Assembly (NCBI RefSeq): GCF_003265705.1
Contig: NW_020312966.1
Coordinates: 18,803,433-18,867,432, forward strand
Direction of reading: 5' to 3'
DNA: 64,000 bases
Source of the DNA: Callorhinus ursinus
Taxonomy: Eukaryota > Chordata > Mammalia > Carnivora > Otariidae
A program made the position numbers and the translations under genes. Below, piece after piece: positions 22,956-35,025 of this stretch. Under the pieces are notes generated by a model, which saw only the letters and a program-made list of their open reading frames with translations, ran no database searches and was not told where the DNA came from. Every line of letters begins with the position of its first letter. Position 1 is the stretch's first letter.

Positions 22956-23005
22956 TGATTAGCTCATAGTCAATGCTCAGTAAATTTCCTCTATTATTAT
23001 TTCTC
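22956..23005 (+). mobile_element. MIR SINE, right part (split)
   Basis: tcatagtcaatgctcagtaaa is the MIR/L2 type 3' tail that should follow the left part. Confidence 0.5.
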
Positions 23006-23209
23006 AGGACTAGAACAGCAAGAGATCACTCCACAGGTGGAAACAATAATATGCAGTATTAATCCTTGCTCAAGTGTTATATAACCGGAAATTATAATGA
23101 GGCAGAAAGAGAATTTATGACCTGCTGGGTTGTCTACCCCGCCATTTCACCAGAAATAGCCGAAGATGCTAAAATGTTAGCCACAGATATAGCTTAGGTT
23201 ATATTAATT

Positions 23210-23400
23210 AGTTTACTCATTCTTTCCTTTATGTCATCTGTCCAACATTTACTCTGCATATGTATGTAGTGAGTTAAGCGCCATTGGTATACCAAGATGA
23301 GCAAAACTTGTGCATAACTAAGTAAATAAAAATGTGATATGAGCAGTGGCTTAATGAGAATGTAAAGAAAATATGAAGGGAATGTAAAGTTGGAACAAAT
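23210..23400 (-). mobile_element. L2-like fragment
   Basis: tttactcattctttccttta, tccaacatttactctgc and aagatgagcaaaact resemble antisense L2 3' end. Confidence 0.45.
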
Positions 23401-23581
23401 TCCCTGTTAGTCCTCTCAGCATTTTCCTGAGAACTTCCTGGTCTTAAACTCCGTGATATTTATGATAAATTAGAAGAAAGGCAGTACTAGCTTCAATAAG
23501 GCCCACGAAGGTAAGCACAAGTTGGCCATCCTGGTCGGCTGGGACTCCATTTTCTGCACTGATTGAACTATAACGCCCAGG

Positions 23582-23830
23582 GAGTGCCTGGGGGGCTCAG
23601 TCGGTTCGGTGTTTAACTCTTGGTTTTGGCTCAAGTTATGATCTCAGGGTTGTGAGATCGAGCCCGGTGATGGGCTCTGCATTGGGCATGGAGCCTGCTT
23701 GTCCCTCTTCCCTCTCCCTCTGATCCTCCCCCCGCTCATGCTCACGCATGCCCTCTCTCTCTCTCTCTCTCAAATAAATAAATAAATGAATAAATGAATA
23801 AATAAATAAATAAATAGAATCTTTAAAGAA
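23582..23830 (+). mobile_element. Carnivore SINE, older copy with expanded tail
   Basis: Head gtgcctggggggctcagtcg, core, (CT)n stretch and a tail expanded into AAATA/AATG units. Confidence 0.9.
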
Positions 23831-23851
23831 ACAACCATAAGACGGTCATCA

Positions 23852-24095
23852 ACACAGTCTGGTGGTTGAGAGCCCAGATTCTGGAGCCAGACTGCCTGGA
23901 TTCAAGGCCCGTTTTTCATACCACCAGCTCTGTGACCTTGGGCGAGTCTCTCTGTGGTCCAGTTTCCTTACTATGTAAATGAGGGAAAGGATAGTGCTTT
24001 CTGGCACCGCTATGAGGATTAAATAAGTAAATATTTTACAAGCACCAGAACAGTGCCTGCCACATAATATGCCTTATTTTTATATTTAACGAATG
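23852..24095 (+). mobile_element. MIR SINE, nearly full length
   Basis: ctggagccagactgcctgga, ctgtgaccttgggcgagtct, gaggattaaataagtaaa and cagaacagtgcctgccaca appear in consensus order. Confidence 0.9.
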
Positions 24096-24550
24096 ACTAG
24101 ATCATCTCTGAACATCCCACACCAGACACATACTAAGTGGATAAATAAGATGATTAACAATCAATTGTTGAGTGAATGCATGAAAGCAAATGACCTTGGA
24201 AAATGCTCTCAGGAGAGGAAACATGAGGAAATGATTTTTAAAAAGCTAATTGGGTAGTTAAGATATTTTCAACTGCTCTCCTCTGTATAAAAGCTTTTAT
24301 TGTTCTGATGCCATTAATATAAAGCCCAAATCTTAGGGTATGGTATACAAAGAAATCAAGGATAGGGTTTGCCGCAGTAACATGTAAATCTCCACCCCTC
24401 AGTGGCTAAGGAACAGCAAACTGTATTTCTTTCCCTAGAAAAGTATGATGAAAACGTAGTTCCCATCCATTTGATCACTAAGAGATTCAGAATATGTTTA
24501 TCTTGTGATGCTACCATCTTGTGTTACCATGAAGGGAGAAAAGAATGAAG
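24096..24550. other. Non-repetitive interval
   Basis: No gene or repeat recognised. Confidence 0.4.
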
Positions 24551-24564
24551 GGAAATGGATTCTT

Positions 24565-24731
24565 TTTTTTTTTTTAATAATTTGCTTTATTGTTATGTTA
24601 ATCACCATACATTACATCATTAGCTTTTGATGTAGTGTTCCCTGATTCATTGTTTGTGCATAACACCCAGTGCTCCACGCAGAATGTGTCCTCTTTAACA
24701 CCCATCACCAGGCTAACCCATCCCCCCACCC
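24565..24731 (-). mobile_element. Carnivore L1 3' end, very short 5'-truncated insertion
   Basis: T-rich tail then the antisense L1 3' UTR (atgttaatcaccatacatta ... cacccagtgctccacgcaga). A perfect 14-bp target duplication, ggaaatggattctt, lies at 24551-24564 and 24732-24745. Confidence 0.96.
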
Positions 24732-24828
24732 GGAAATGGATTCTTAATTGCCATGGCCCAGATGGGACATGTCATTTCTGCTCACAGTCCATCCCTCAAA
24801 CTAGACCAGTGTCCCAGATGCAGTTGAT

Positions 24829-24862
24829 GGGGGCCGGGGAAGGGGGGAGGCTGGGGAAGGGG
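24829..24862 (+). other. G-quadruplex-capable G tracts
   Basis: Five tracts of four or more G lie within 34 bases, with short loops. This is sequence potential only. Confidence 0.75.
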
Positions 24863-25079
24863 CAGGTAGAGACTCACATGGATCTCAAGCAAGCAGCTGT
24901 CTCTGCCACATGACATACGAGGCCCTCAGTAATTCGATCACAACAGTTTCTACTTTGTTTTTCAAGTGAAATGAGGATTTGAGGTCTCATAAAACTGTGG
25001 AGTAATCACTAGATGAGTACAACAGACATTCATCACAAGGAAATCTGGTTGTGGCAAGAAGAGTGCTCTCTAGACTCCC
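24863..25079. other. Non-repetitive interval
   Basis: Nothing recognised. Confidence 0.4.
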
Positions 25080-25215
25080 ATTTGGCTTTGTGGGGAGGCA
25101 AAGAAATACAGAATGGGGCTCCTGTTCTCAAAGAGCTTACAGTGTACTTAAGGAAATGGGAAAAGGAGTCAAAAAGATAAGGCAGTGTAGAATCAATTTC
25201 AACTAAGTGCTAGAG
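25080..25215 (-). mobile_element. L2-like fragment
   Basis: ctcaaagagcttacagtgta resembles the antisense L2 3' region. Confidence 0.4.
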
Positions 25216-25234
25216 ATAAGGTAGTTTGGTTTTA

Positions 25235-25325
25235 TAGAAAGAGTTTGGATTTGCCATCACACCATCCTGGGCCCCAAAGTTTACTACTTGTATTATCTCA
25301 AGGAAGCCACTTAACTTCTAACAGT
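25235..25325 (+). mobile_element. MIR-like fragment
   Basis: Tissue of short matches ending in gaagccacttaacttctaac, as in MIR centre. Diverged. Confidence 0.4.
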
Positions 25326-25352
25326 GTATGTATATGGACATACTGCTATGTA

Positions 25353-25379
25353 CGTGCACACACTCACACACACACACAC
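25353..25379. repeat. (CA)n, short and interrupted
   Basis: CA dinucleotides with one TC interruption. Confidence 0.8.
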
Positions 25380-27209
25380 GAACTAGCTCAATAAGTATGA
25401 GTTGTTGTTTATCGCTTTTCTTTTTCCGTAACAAAACAAACTTGATGTGAAATATATTTATTTTCTTCAGCCATAAGATAAAATAGGGTATTGTCCCCAT
25501 TATTCTTTATTAAACCCCAGTTGAACAGCAGACCCGAAGCAAAGGTAAATGGGTCACCCATCTTGTCTGAAAGAACTTCTGTCGGGTCAGGTTCTAACCC
25601 TGAGCCTGGAAGTCTACTCCTGCTATATTTCAGGGGGTAAATGTGATCACAAGACCTACCTCCAGCCGTAGGGCAGTAGAAGTAGGTTAGGGCGTGCCTG
25701 TCGTGGTAAGCAGCCCGGGAGTCCGTTCCTCACCCCCGCTGTCTGCAGGCACCCCCTTCTCAGAGCCATGCAGCTGGATTAAAGATGGGGGGGCACACAT
25801 AGTGTTCAAGTCACCAGTGCACTTCCCATTTAGTAAATGCCTTCCTGCTTTCGAGCCTCTTAATCCCGGGTTATGGGGGCACTTCTTTTCCCAAAGTCCA
25901 AATCATAGTTTACTGAATTATCTCAAAACTTATGAAATGGGGGACGGGGTGGTTATTATCTACTTGGTCCTGTAGATGATTCTGATTTTCAGTGTCAATT
26001 TAGAAGAGCAGATGTCCCACCCTTTTCCCCCTGAGTCCTGTCCATTGCAGATCAGAGGCCCTGGGGACTTATGGGAGGGTGTTGACAGATGTCTTGTATA
26101 TATCCTGCTCCACGATAAAGGGAGTCTGGCCGAGTGGAGCTCCCACTCACTGGCATCACGCTATCGATCGCCACCAAACACCAGTGGATCCTTTTTATTC
26201 TGCAAACATTCTCTACTATTATGAATAAGAACATCATCTTACCATCTCTCCCAGAGCACAGAAGCAAATACAAAGGAAGAATCCTGTAATTTTAACTGCA
26301 TCACGCTGTCCTGGGCTCTGTTCATCAGAGAATTCAATTCTGCTGAATAATTCTCCATAGGCACGAATGATAAAGGAGGGGATTATTACCCATCTGTTTG
26401 CCCTCTCAGCTTTTGTCCAGCCCTTATTGTCTTTTCAAACTAGATCCATCTGATTAGTTTTGTGACGCAGGAAGGCATCACCAAATATGAGCACATTCCC
26501 AGGCCCTGGGAGCCGCTCGCCACACTGAGGCAGAGTGACACTGGGTATTTTGCCTTGGAGCATTTCAGCATACTGGGGCTGGAATAAGATATTTAAGGTC
26601 AAGGCCATGACATCTGTGGCTGGGAAAGGGCCAACGGAGATCATTTTTATCTTCTGCTGCACACATGCAATCTATTCATCTCTGGGCATCAAGAGAAAGC
26701 ACAAGAGTTCTCATCTTGGCTGTTTATATTATTTTGCCTTGTTTTTCCCTACAAGCTAATATAACATTTTTTCAGGTCTGGGCAAGACTTCGCCAGGGCC
26801 CTTGTTTCCAGAAGATAAATTTGAATGGGAATTGGGCAAGAAGGAAGGGAGATTCTGAAGCATTATAGTTCCCGATCTCCAGATTGTAGAATTCGGGGGC
26901 TGTTTCTTTTCAGGAAATGGACGCGGTTGCCAAATGTTAGAAACCTAAACAGAAAATAAAATAACTCGTTTACATCGAAACGCTTCCACTTAACCCTCAT
27001 GTGAAAAACCCATCCATCTCTTTTTCTAATCTATTCTCTCCGATGCACAGAATTTTAGGTTATAAAAGTTTAAATTAGAATCAAAACATTTTCCTTGGTG
27101 AAACTTTCCTTTTGTGACACTTTCTGGAGCCTAGTAGAGTAGAAATTGTAGCTGTACTTACATGGTTCCGACTCACACTCTTAGATCCAGTGGGATGTGG
27201 GGACCTGAG
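25380..27209. other. Long non-repetitive interval without a recognisable gene
   Basis: About 1.8 kb with no recognised repeat. Frames up to 93 codons show no known domain. Being repeat-poor, it is a reasonable place to test for conservation. Confidence 0.45.
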
Positions 27210-27249
27210 CTTTGAAACTAACCACCAGACTTTGAAACTAACCACCACT
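27210..27249. repeat. 20-bp tandem duplication
   Basis: ctttgaaactaaccacca occurs at 27210 and again at 27230, identical over 18 bases. Confidence 0.9.
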
Positions 27250-27345
27250 TTTGCTTTCCTTCCCTGGGCTTCCTTTTCCTCACCTGTAAAATGATACAGT
27301 TAGACAACATTGTTTCTGAAGTCTCTTCTTGTTCTGAAAGTCTCT
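27250..27345 (+). mobile_element. MIR-like SINE
   Basis: ctgggcttccttttcctcac then ctgtaaaatgatacagttag, a common MIR variant. Confidence 0.65.
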
Positions 27346-28069
27346 TTTTCCTGGAGGGTATTTGCTTCAGTGGCATTTACACTATGTATTAACAATTTCT
27401 CTGTATTGATTTTGTGGCTACTCTATTAAATAGAAACATGCTTATCTTTGTCTTCATGAGTGTTAATAGAGGCTAAACTGGAGAAGGTGACATGACCTTC
27501 ACCCTTTAAAGGCACATTATCCTGAGCAACTTCTGGGCTGTACTCCTAATCTACTTTTGATTATGTCCCTTCTTTCACTAAAGACACAGCAATGAGAACT
27601 TCAGAAAGAAGATGCCTATTATGTTTTCACACTCCCTCATGTTCTTTTTAAAAATGCGCTGCTATCATGCACTTATTTTATAATTTACCATTAATCTCTG
27701 TGACACTGCCGTGATCAGGATTTCAGAGCATTTCTGAAAGGTGCATTGTCTCCTACTGCTTTTGTACAGGGAATTGCATTTTGCTGCTATCCACTTTCAA
27801 GGCTGCTGAAGCACACTTGTAATGGGTTATCATGATCCCAGATAAAAGCAAGCCGCGACGCCAGATTACACACCCAGGCTTTCCTCACCAGGGTCTTACT
27901 TTACTTTTCAGACTCAGAGAACTGGCTTCGCCTTGCACTTTTTCAGGGTCTCAGAGAATAGTATAATGAACTATTAAGACCTAGCTCAGAATTCGGCTCT
28001 TCTGAAATCCTGAGTAGTGATATTCCTTTTGTATTTACATTTCTAAGGACAAAGGGGAAAGGAGTGGTA
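27346..28069. other. Non-repetitive interval
   Basis: Nothing recognised. Confidence 0.4.
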
Positions 28070-28290
28070 ATTGACATTTATTATGTCCCTTCTATCTACC
28101 ATATATTCCAAATGCCACGCTAGGTGCATCTAACCCTCCCTTGCTCACCCAAGCCCTCCCAGGAAACTGTGAAATAGGTAATTATGGCTATGCTACAGAT
28201 GAGAGCCTAAGGTTTGAAGATATTCTGCAAATCACTGAATATTGCACAATAGGGAAATATGGAACCTCGACTTGAACCCAAGTCTGTTTG
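28070..28290 (-). mobile_element. MIR SINE
   Basis: Antisense MIR order: ccaaatgccacgctaggtgc, gaaataggtaattatggcta, tacagatgagagcctaagg, then cttgaacccaagtctg. Confidence 0.6.
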
Positions 28291-29569
28291 TTTACCAAAC
28301 CCACATGGTAGGTTTGTGATTTCTTCATCCTTTTATAATTTTTTAAATGTCCATTCTGTATGCATAATACATCCCTTACATGTATTCTTTCATTTTCTTC
28401 ATTTATTCTTATTTCTTTACTGTAACAGTTTGATTTCATTTGCCACCACGCAATTATCCACCAATATATTTCTATCTTTTGGAGTTTGCTGTTCCCCTGT
28501 CTGTCATCCCACAAGGACCAAGGTTCTGCAAATATTTTTAGATCTGGCACAGGGTCTTTGTGAAACCAGCCCTAATGGAGTCTGTAATTCATGCATCTGA
28601 AAGTCCTTCCCTGATACAGACATGTCTAGGGGCCCTGCCTCTTTCATCAAATAAGGGGATATAGTTCTTAAGGAGGAAGAACAGAGGCAAGTCTACAGCA
28701 GAGCTGCTGGTGGAGAAAACCACCGGAGTCTTGTGAACCTGTTGAATCAGCTTAAGAACTTAATATTTTAAATCAATCACAAAGAAGGTGAGATTTCAGG
28801 ATTTCTTTTTCTATCATGGATGCAGTTGCCTATATGAATAAAAGGTGAAAATAGAGACTGTGACAAACTCCACCAAATGACCAAAAAACTATGGAAATTT
28901 CTTGCAAACACTAGACAGCAGAAAGCCAACACCAAAGGCAGTCTACGAGAAGGTGGGAAATACCGAAGGTCACACATATGTCCTTTAACCAGAGGTGCAC
29001 AGCAGTACAAATATATGTTCTCAGCGATCCCTATGGCACGGTGCCTGGCAGACAGAAACAGACATCTAAGGACACATCCTTGGCTTCTGCCACCAAATAC
29101 TGAGATTCAGGGTTCTTTTCACTCTTATTCAATTCACAGGCACTAGAGTTCTAAGACAAAGAATCCTAGGAAATACGTCCCCTCCAAAATTAATAATTTT
29201 TAATTTTTGACAAGATCCTGTGTTTCTGGGAGCAAGGAATCTTTCGCAGGTTTTTTTGTTTTTGTTTTGTTTTTGGTTTTTTTGGTCATGTTATGGTCTA
29301 GTGCTAGAGCACTCTTTTCAGGGTCCTGTAGCCTCTGTTGTTGCTAAGTCACACCTCCGATCTAACAGCGATCTTCTGTAATCTGGAGTTGTTATAAAGG
29401 TTCAGTATTTTGAAGCCATTCTTGGGAATTTGATATATTTTATTTCTCTGCTTAGCAGACTCCAGTTGCGTTTCTGGATTGGGTCGCATAGAGTTATTGT
29501 CGTTCACATTCAAGTGATTACCCAAAGGAAATACTCCCTTCTTGCTGTTTCTCTTTGAGAAAATAATAA

Positions 29570-29574
<5 letters not shown>
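28291..29574. other. Non-repetitive interval without a recognisable gene
   Basis: Contains T-rich stretches near 29250-29284. Overlapping frames at 28188-28600 have no known domain. Confidence 0.4.

Positions 29575-29641
<67 letters not shown>
29575..29641. repeat. Compound (TC)n(AC)n microsatellite
   Basis: A CT run to about 29600, then an AC run with one AT interruption. Confidence 0.95.
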
Positions 29642-29642
<1 letters not shown>

Positions 29643-29889
29643 CAAGGATAACTGCCAGATCTGTTTAAATCCAAATTCCTGTTGCTACTTTGATACTGGC
29701 ATATGCTGTTCTTTGTGTTAAGAACAGGAAGTCCCAATCTTCAAAACATTTTGAAGGTGGTTTTATTGAATGACAAATTATCTCACAGCAAAGGTCTTAT
29801 CTCCCATATAAGAATAAAAAACCTGCTTGAGAATCTGATAAATAACATCTAATCCTTTGTTTTATTTCACAAGCAGTTCAGAGAGAATG

Positions 29890-30052
29890 ATGCCTGGCTG
29901 CACATTTGAATCCCCTGGGGACTGTTGGAAACCTAGCAGGTCTCCCTGCCCCAAAGGTTTTGGTTCCGTTTTTCTGGGGTCGAGCTCGGGCTTTTTATTT
30001 CTAAAAGCTGCTCGGGTGAGTCTAATAGGCAGCTAGGCTTGAGCACCACTGA
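29890..30052 (+). mobile_element. MER5A (hAT-Charlie) DNA transposon
   Basis: cctggctgcacatttgaatc ccctggg at the left and ggcttgagcaccactga at the right, with tttctaaaagctgctcgggt inside, match the two MER5A ends in order. Confidence 0.8.
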
Positions 30053-30261
30053 GGCTTTGGGGGAGACTCGTCAATGGAATGCAGGACAGATATGCATGCT
30101 GGAGACGTGTGTAATCCTTTGGATGAAAGGGAGAGAGAGAGAGACAAAGAAAGGCAGATACTGGTTGGATTTGAGCTCACCAGCAATTACTAGAAATAAT
30201 TATTACTTAATCTTCCTACTCCATGGCAATGACATGGCATAATAAAGACTTTTTTTTCATA
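30053..30261. other. Short non-repetitive interval
   Basis: Purine-rich run near 30128-30146. Confidence 0.4.
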
Positions 30262-30745
30262 TACAATGGAATGTTACTCTGCCATGAAAAAGAATGAAAT
30301 CTTGCCATTTATGACAACATAAATGAAGCGAGAAGGTATTGTGCTAAGTGAAATAAGTCAGGCAGAGAAAGACAAACACTGCATAAATACATGTGGAATC
30401 TAAAAAAAAAATTAAACAAAACAAATTGAACAAACAAAACAAGACAGAAACAGACTCAGAAAACAGAATGGATGGGTGGTTGCCAGAAGGAGTAGGGGTG
30501 GAGGGATAAGCAAAATGGGTAAAGGAGACTAAGACAGAGAAACTTCTAGTTCTAAAATAAGTAAGTCATAGGGATGTGATGTGCAACATAGGGGGTAGGG
30601 CCAGTAATATTGTAATAATAACTTTGTATGGTGGCAGATGGTAACGAGACATGTCGTGGTGATCACTTTGTAATGTATAAAAATATAGACTCACTGTCTT
30701 GAAACCAATAAAATATCATATGCTAAATAAAATTCAATAAAAAAT
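30262..30745 (+). mobile_element. L1 (L1MA/L1MB-type) 3' end, 5' truncated
   Basis: acaatggaatgttactctgc, gtgaaataagtcaggcagag, atgtggaatctaaaa and a tail ending aataaaattcaataaaaaat. No intact reading frame. Confidence 0.85.
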
Positions 30746-30865
30746 ACATATTTTTTTTCCTATCCCTTCCATCCTCCAACCTATGGCTTGCCATCCCCAC
30801 CACTCCCCACTTGCCACCACTGGCCCACTGTTGGTGGGTACTTCTCCTTCTGATCCACCCTCATC

Positions 30866-30869
<4 letters not shown>

Positions 30870-30898
<29 letters not shown>
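30870..30898. repeat. (AT)n microsatellite
   Basis: AT run directly joined to the SINE tail; a shorter AT run lies beyond the SINE head at 31084-31096. Confidence 0.9.
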
Positions 30899-30905
<7 letters not shown>

Positions 30906-31083
30906 TTTATTTATTTATTTGAGAGAGAGAATGAGATAGAGAGCATGAGAGGGGAGAGGGTCAGAGGGAGAAGCAGACTCCCCGCTGAGCAGGGAGCCCG
31001 ATGTGGGACTCGATCCTGGGACTCCAGGATCATGACCTGAGCCGAAGGCAGTCGCTTAACCGACTGAGCCACCCAGGCGCCCC
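30899..31083 (-). mobile_element. Carnivore SINE inserted in an AT repeat
   Basis: Antisense SINE close to the copy at 1521-1720. AT repeats starting cat on both sides are consistent with a target duplication within the microsatellite. Confidence 0.95.
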
Positions 31084-31096
31084 ATATATATATATT

Positions 31097-31927
31097 TTTT
31101 TTAATATCTGTAGCCATCCTTTTCTTATCCTGTTCATGCTACCTCTTGGCCTCCGTGTCGATCCTCCTCTGCAAAACATACACCCCACTTATTTCCTAAA
31201 CCCCTCTTGTCTGGGGGAACATACATGTGATTTGGCAAATTCACTCTCATCTCTATTAGGACTTTCCTTAAGAAACTGAAATTTTATAGGTGGTTAATAT
31301 TATTTGCATTTTAACAAAGGTTTTTATAATGTTAGAAAAATAAGTGACCAATGGTTGGGATGTCAGCCATGGTGACAGACCTATGGAGGTGATATTTTTG
31401 TGCACTAGGATCTATAGGTATCCCTCCATAATACTTCGATTGCTCCTCCTATGTATATGGCTGACCTTGGTGGAAGAAATCCACAGCACTACCCCAGATG
31501 TGCCCTTTCTAGCAATGTCAGCCTATGTCCTACAGTATAACTAAACTGAGTTGCTTCCACTATGGAAACTAAATACTTCCAAGTTATAAGACTAAAAATA
31601 TTAAAATAATAAAGAAAGTAATAAGGCATTCCCATGGTTACTACTCAAAGATGTTCAAGTAAATACAGCTACAAATACAAAGTCATTTAATTCAAACCTG
31701 CCTGATGATTGCATCTTTTCTTCAGCTCCCGCCTTGTGAACCCTTCATTTGCATGATATAAGAGGCCTGGAACAGTGTTTCTCACAAAGTAGGTGACTAA
31801 CGAGTCTTATTTAATGAATGATGGATGACTCTGCTATATGAGCAATATTGGTAAGTAAGTAAATGTCCCTTTGTGACACTTCTGCATTTCTAATCCCTAA
31901 GAAACCGTGTGTATAAGACTGACATAG
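31097..31927. other. Non-repetitive interval with a possible MIR/L2 tail
   Basis: Near 31765-31830, cctggaacagtgtttctcac and ttaatgaatgatgg resemble a MIR or L2 3' tail. Nothing else is recognised. Confidence 0.4.
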
Positions 31928-31943
31928 AAAACATGCCAGCTAG

Positions 31944-32021
31944 CAATGTCCACAATAGCCAAACTATGGAAAGAGCCAAGATGTCCATCAACAGATGAAC
32001 GGATAAAGAAGAGGTGGTGTG

Positions 32022-32069
<48 letters not shown>

Positions 32070-32527
32070 GGAATATTATGCAGTCATTAAAAAATGAAAT
32101 CTTGCCATTTACAATGACGTGAATGGAACTAGATGGTATTATGCTGAGCGAAATAAGTCAGTCAGAGAAAGACAAGTATCATATGATCTCACTGATAGGA
32201 GGAATTCTTAATCTCAGGAAACAAACTGAGGGTTGCTGGAGTGGTGGGGGGGTGGGAGGGATGGGGTGGCTGGGTGTTAGACATTGGGGAGGGTATGTGC
32301 TATGGTGAGCGCTAATGAAGGGGGGAAATCAGAGGGGGAGATGAACGATGAGAGACTATGGACTCTGAGAAAAAAACTGAGGATTTTAGAGGGAAGGGGT
32401 GTGGGGGGATGAGTTAGCCCAATGATGGGTATTAAGGAGGCCACGTATTGCATGGAGCACTGGGTGTTATACACAAACAATGAATCATGGAGCACTACAT
32501 AAAAAAATTAATTAATCAATTAAAAAC
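31944..32527 (+). mobile_element. Carnivore L1, 5'-truncated, ORF2 end plus 3' UTR
   Basis: Contains the end of ORF2 (frame from 32123 with residues SEKDKYHMISLIGG typical of the L1 C-terminus), the G-rich 3' UTR and the standard tail. A 16-bp target duplication, aaaacatgccagctag / aaaacatgccagttag, lies at 31928-31943 and 32528-32543. A CA repeat has grown inside it. Only one copy of the terminal UTR unit is present. Confidence 0.95.
32022..32067. repeat. (CA)n expanded inside L1
   Basis: Grew from the L1 gtgtatacacacac motif. Confidence 0.92.
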
Positions 32528-32543
32528 AAAACATGCCAGTTAG

Positions 32544-34060
32544 AAAAAAAAAATTTAAAGGAAGTTAAGGGGAAAAAGTGGGGGAAGCACCAGAAGATTA
32601 CAAAGACAAAATTGAGAATTCTCTTCTGTCACCCAGCACCATATTTCTGGAATAAACTTTTCTCCATTCAGCAGCAGGTTCTTTGAGCCCCCCGAGCCCA
32701 GTATGAGGCATCAGAAGGTGGGAAAGGGTAACAACTGGGCATGGGGAGTATTTATTTCCTCCACGAATGGGCTAACACAGACACAATTGCCAGGACTATC
32801 TAGTGGTAGCTTAGGATTGCAGTAGGAAGGAGTCCTAAAGAAGCACAGGTGACCACGACAGGCTTCAGGTGGGTGGGATGTAATTTTACTCCTTGCAGTG
32901 GGCGCAAACAGGAAGAAGGCACCAGCTTTAACTTGCAAGGCTCACTGAAGCTAAATCAAGCGCTGCTCAGTTCAAAGGAATGAGTTAATTTTCTATTCAC
33001 TGAATTCTGCATGCCTCATGAATTGTTTATGGTTTATTTTTATTTACTCAGCCTCTTCTGGGCTGTATCGTCTCAAATTCTCTTGGACTGATCAATAGAC
33101 AGTTCTGACCAATGAGCAGTCATTCACTTCAGTCTTTCAGGAAAAGCACACCTGTAACCTGCTTAGTGCACACTCACCTGTGGTGGGGGTGGGGTTGGGG
33201 AGATGGGGTCCTCTTCTCATAAAAATGTCCTTGCAGGACACCATCCTTATTGCTTAAGGCAACAGTGTGTTCTCCAATGGAGTCTCTGAAGTAGATCAGT
33301 ATTATGCTGGTAAATGTTTAACAACTGAGTTTAGGGTGAAGGGGGACCCCGGTTTGCAGCATTTGTTAATTTCTGTGGCATAAACACACCCACCATGACC
33401 TGTTTCATATTACCCAGTATGAGGCCATTGAAACCAGAGTAGGAGAGAGATGTGCACAGTTGACTTTCAGGAGCTGGTACAAGCCTACTTCAACACACCA
33501 TTACATTTGATAGTTAATCATATTCCAGGTCCTTCTGGAAGCCCACTTTCCTGTGGCCTCTGAGGTCAGACACCTAAATTTCTCTTAAGACTGTAGACCT
33601 ACAAAGGTATCTCATCGGTTTTCCTATCAGTAGAATTCCACAGGATTCATAGATATTTGCAAAACCTTCCAGCAAGCTGCCTCTCTCATCCTGAAAATCA
33701 GCACCCTCGGCTGTCCAATCCACCTCCCGCCATCATTAGTCTCTCCTTCCTCTTTCACTCTGTCCCACCTCTGCCACTCCACTGCCCCCTTTCTTTCTGC
33801 TAGTCCCACAAATATTTTCCAGGAACTCTGGTTGTATTGTGAACTGCCTTTCATTTTTTCTTCACTAATCTCCCCACGGTTACCTAAACCTGAAAGTAAC
33901 CTGTCCCTCCTGATCCCAGCATGTCTCTGAAGATGGTGGTACCGTTGTCCAAGAAAATACATGGCATTCTTACACTTCATCTTATAAAGCGAAAAGAGGG
34001 AACCAGAGAGCTCCTTTCTCCCTAATGCTTCTTCTTGGCTGCTGTCACAGTAATATTACT
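32544..34060. other. Non-repetitive interval without a recognisable gene
   Basis: A 117-codon minus frame at 33627-33980 shows no known domain. A G-quadruplex motif lies at 33185-33208. Confidence 0.45.
33185..33208 (+). other. Canonical G-quadruplex motif
   Basis: Four G4-5 tracts with loops of 1, 2 and 4 bases. Confidence 0.85.
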
Positions 34061-34062
34061 TT

Positions 34063-34235
34063 TTTTTTTGAGAGAGAGAGAGTGCAAGCGGGGAGTGGGG
34101 GGCAGGGGAAGAGAGGGAGAGACTCTAAAGCAGGCTCCACATGCAGCATGGAGCCCAACACAGGGCTGGATCTCACGACCCTGAGATCATGACCCGAGCC
34201 GAAATCAAGAGTTGGACACTTAACCAACTGAGCTT
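34063..34235 (-). mobile_element. Carnivore SINE, head-truncated
   Basis: T-run, (GA)n, then the core through ttaaccaactgagc. The last CACCCAGGCGCCC part is missing. No clear target duplication. Confidence 0.88.
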
Positions 34236-34817
34236 AATGTCATTTCTCTCTATTCTTGTTGCTGTCATCTGCTGATTTCCAGGACAGGCACCAAACTTTC
34301 CTGATGAGTTAGGCACCAGGTCCACAAGATTTTTTCCCTCCTCTTCCCTTGTAATTATTCTTATGAGTTTCAACAACCACTTACTTTTATAAGCACACTC
34401 TGGCTTCTCATTCTCATATATCAGTTATTCTAGTCATAATGAATCATTTGATTTTCTTTTTAAATCACATTCACACTTTATTCTCTCCAAACTCAGTAGT
34501 TATGGTGGTTATCTTTCATTTGGTCCCTACCCCAATCCATTTTCTACCTTGAGCTGTGCTCCAAGGAGCTGTCCCTGGAGGTGTCACCTAGCTCCCTTGC
34601 TCCCTTGCTTCTTGTTGGGACCGGCTGATGGGCATCACAGCAGGAGACTGGAGAGTGGGAGGGAACAGGTTGGAGGGATTTTTCTCCTTCTCCCTTTCTG
34701 CTTGAACATCATGGCTCTTGCAGTGGTTGGGTCTCTCCAGGACTACAGCTCTGTGAAGTGGTCCTTCTCACATGGCTCCAGTCTTCAGGTACTCTTAGAA
34801 CTCTCTTCTTCTTCTTC
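34236..34817. other. Non-repetitive interval
   Basis: A CTT run lies at about 34804-34817. No gene recognised. Confidence 0.4.
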
Positions 34818-35025
34818 TTTTTTTTAATATAGTTGATACACAATGTCACATTAGTTTCAGATATACAACTTAGTGATCTGATAAGTTTATACATTATGCT
34901 ATGTTCTGTAGCTACCACCTGTCCTGTAACATTACTATTATAATACTGTTGGCTGTATTCCTTATGTTGTGCTTTTATTCCAGTGACTTATTCAGTCCAT
35001 AACTGGAAGCCTGTAAGGTGTGATC
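34818..35025 (-). mobile_element. L1 (L1MA/L1MB-type) 3' UTR fragment
   Basis: tatagttgatacacaatgtc, agtttatacattatgctatg and cttattcagtccataactgg follow the antisense L1 3' UTR. Confidence 0.8.

Noticed and set aside
28850..29145. 89-codon + frame considered as a processed pseudogene
   Set aside because: No poly-A, target duplication or recognisable parent protein.
29575..29641. Regular repeats resembling an array
   Set aside because: Simple dinucleotide microsatellite. No CRISPR-like repeat-spacer structure exists anywhere in the window.
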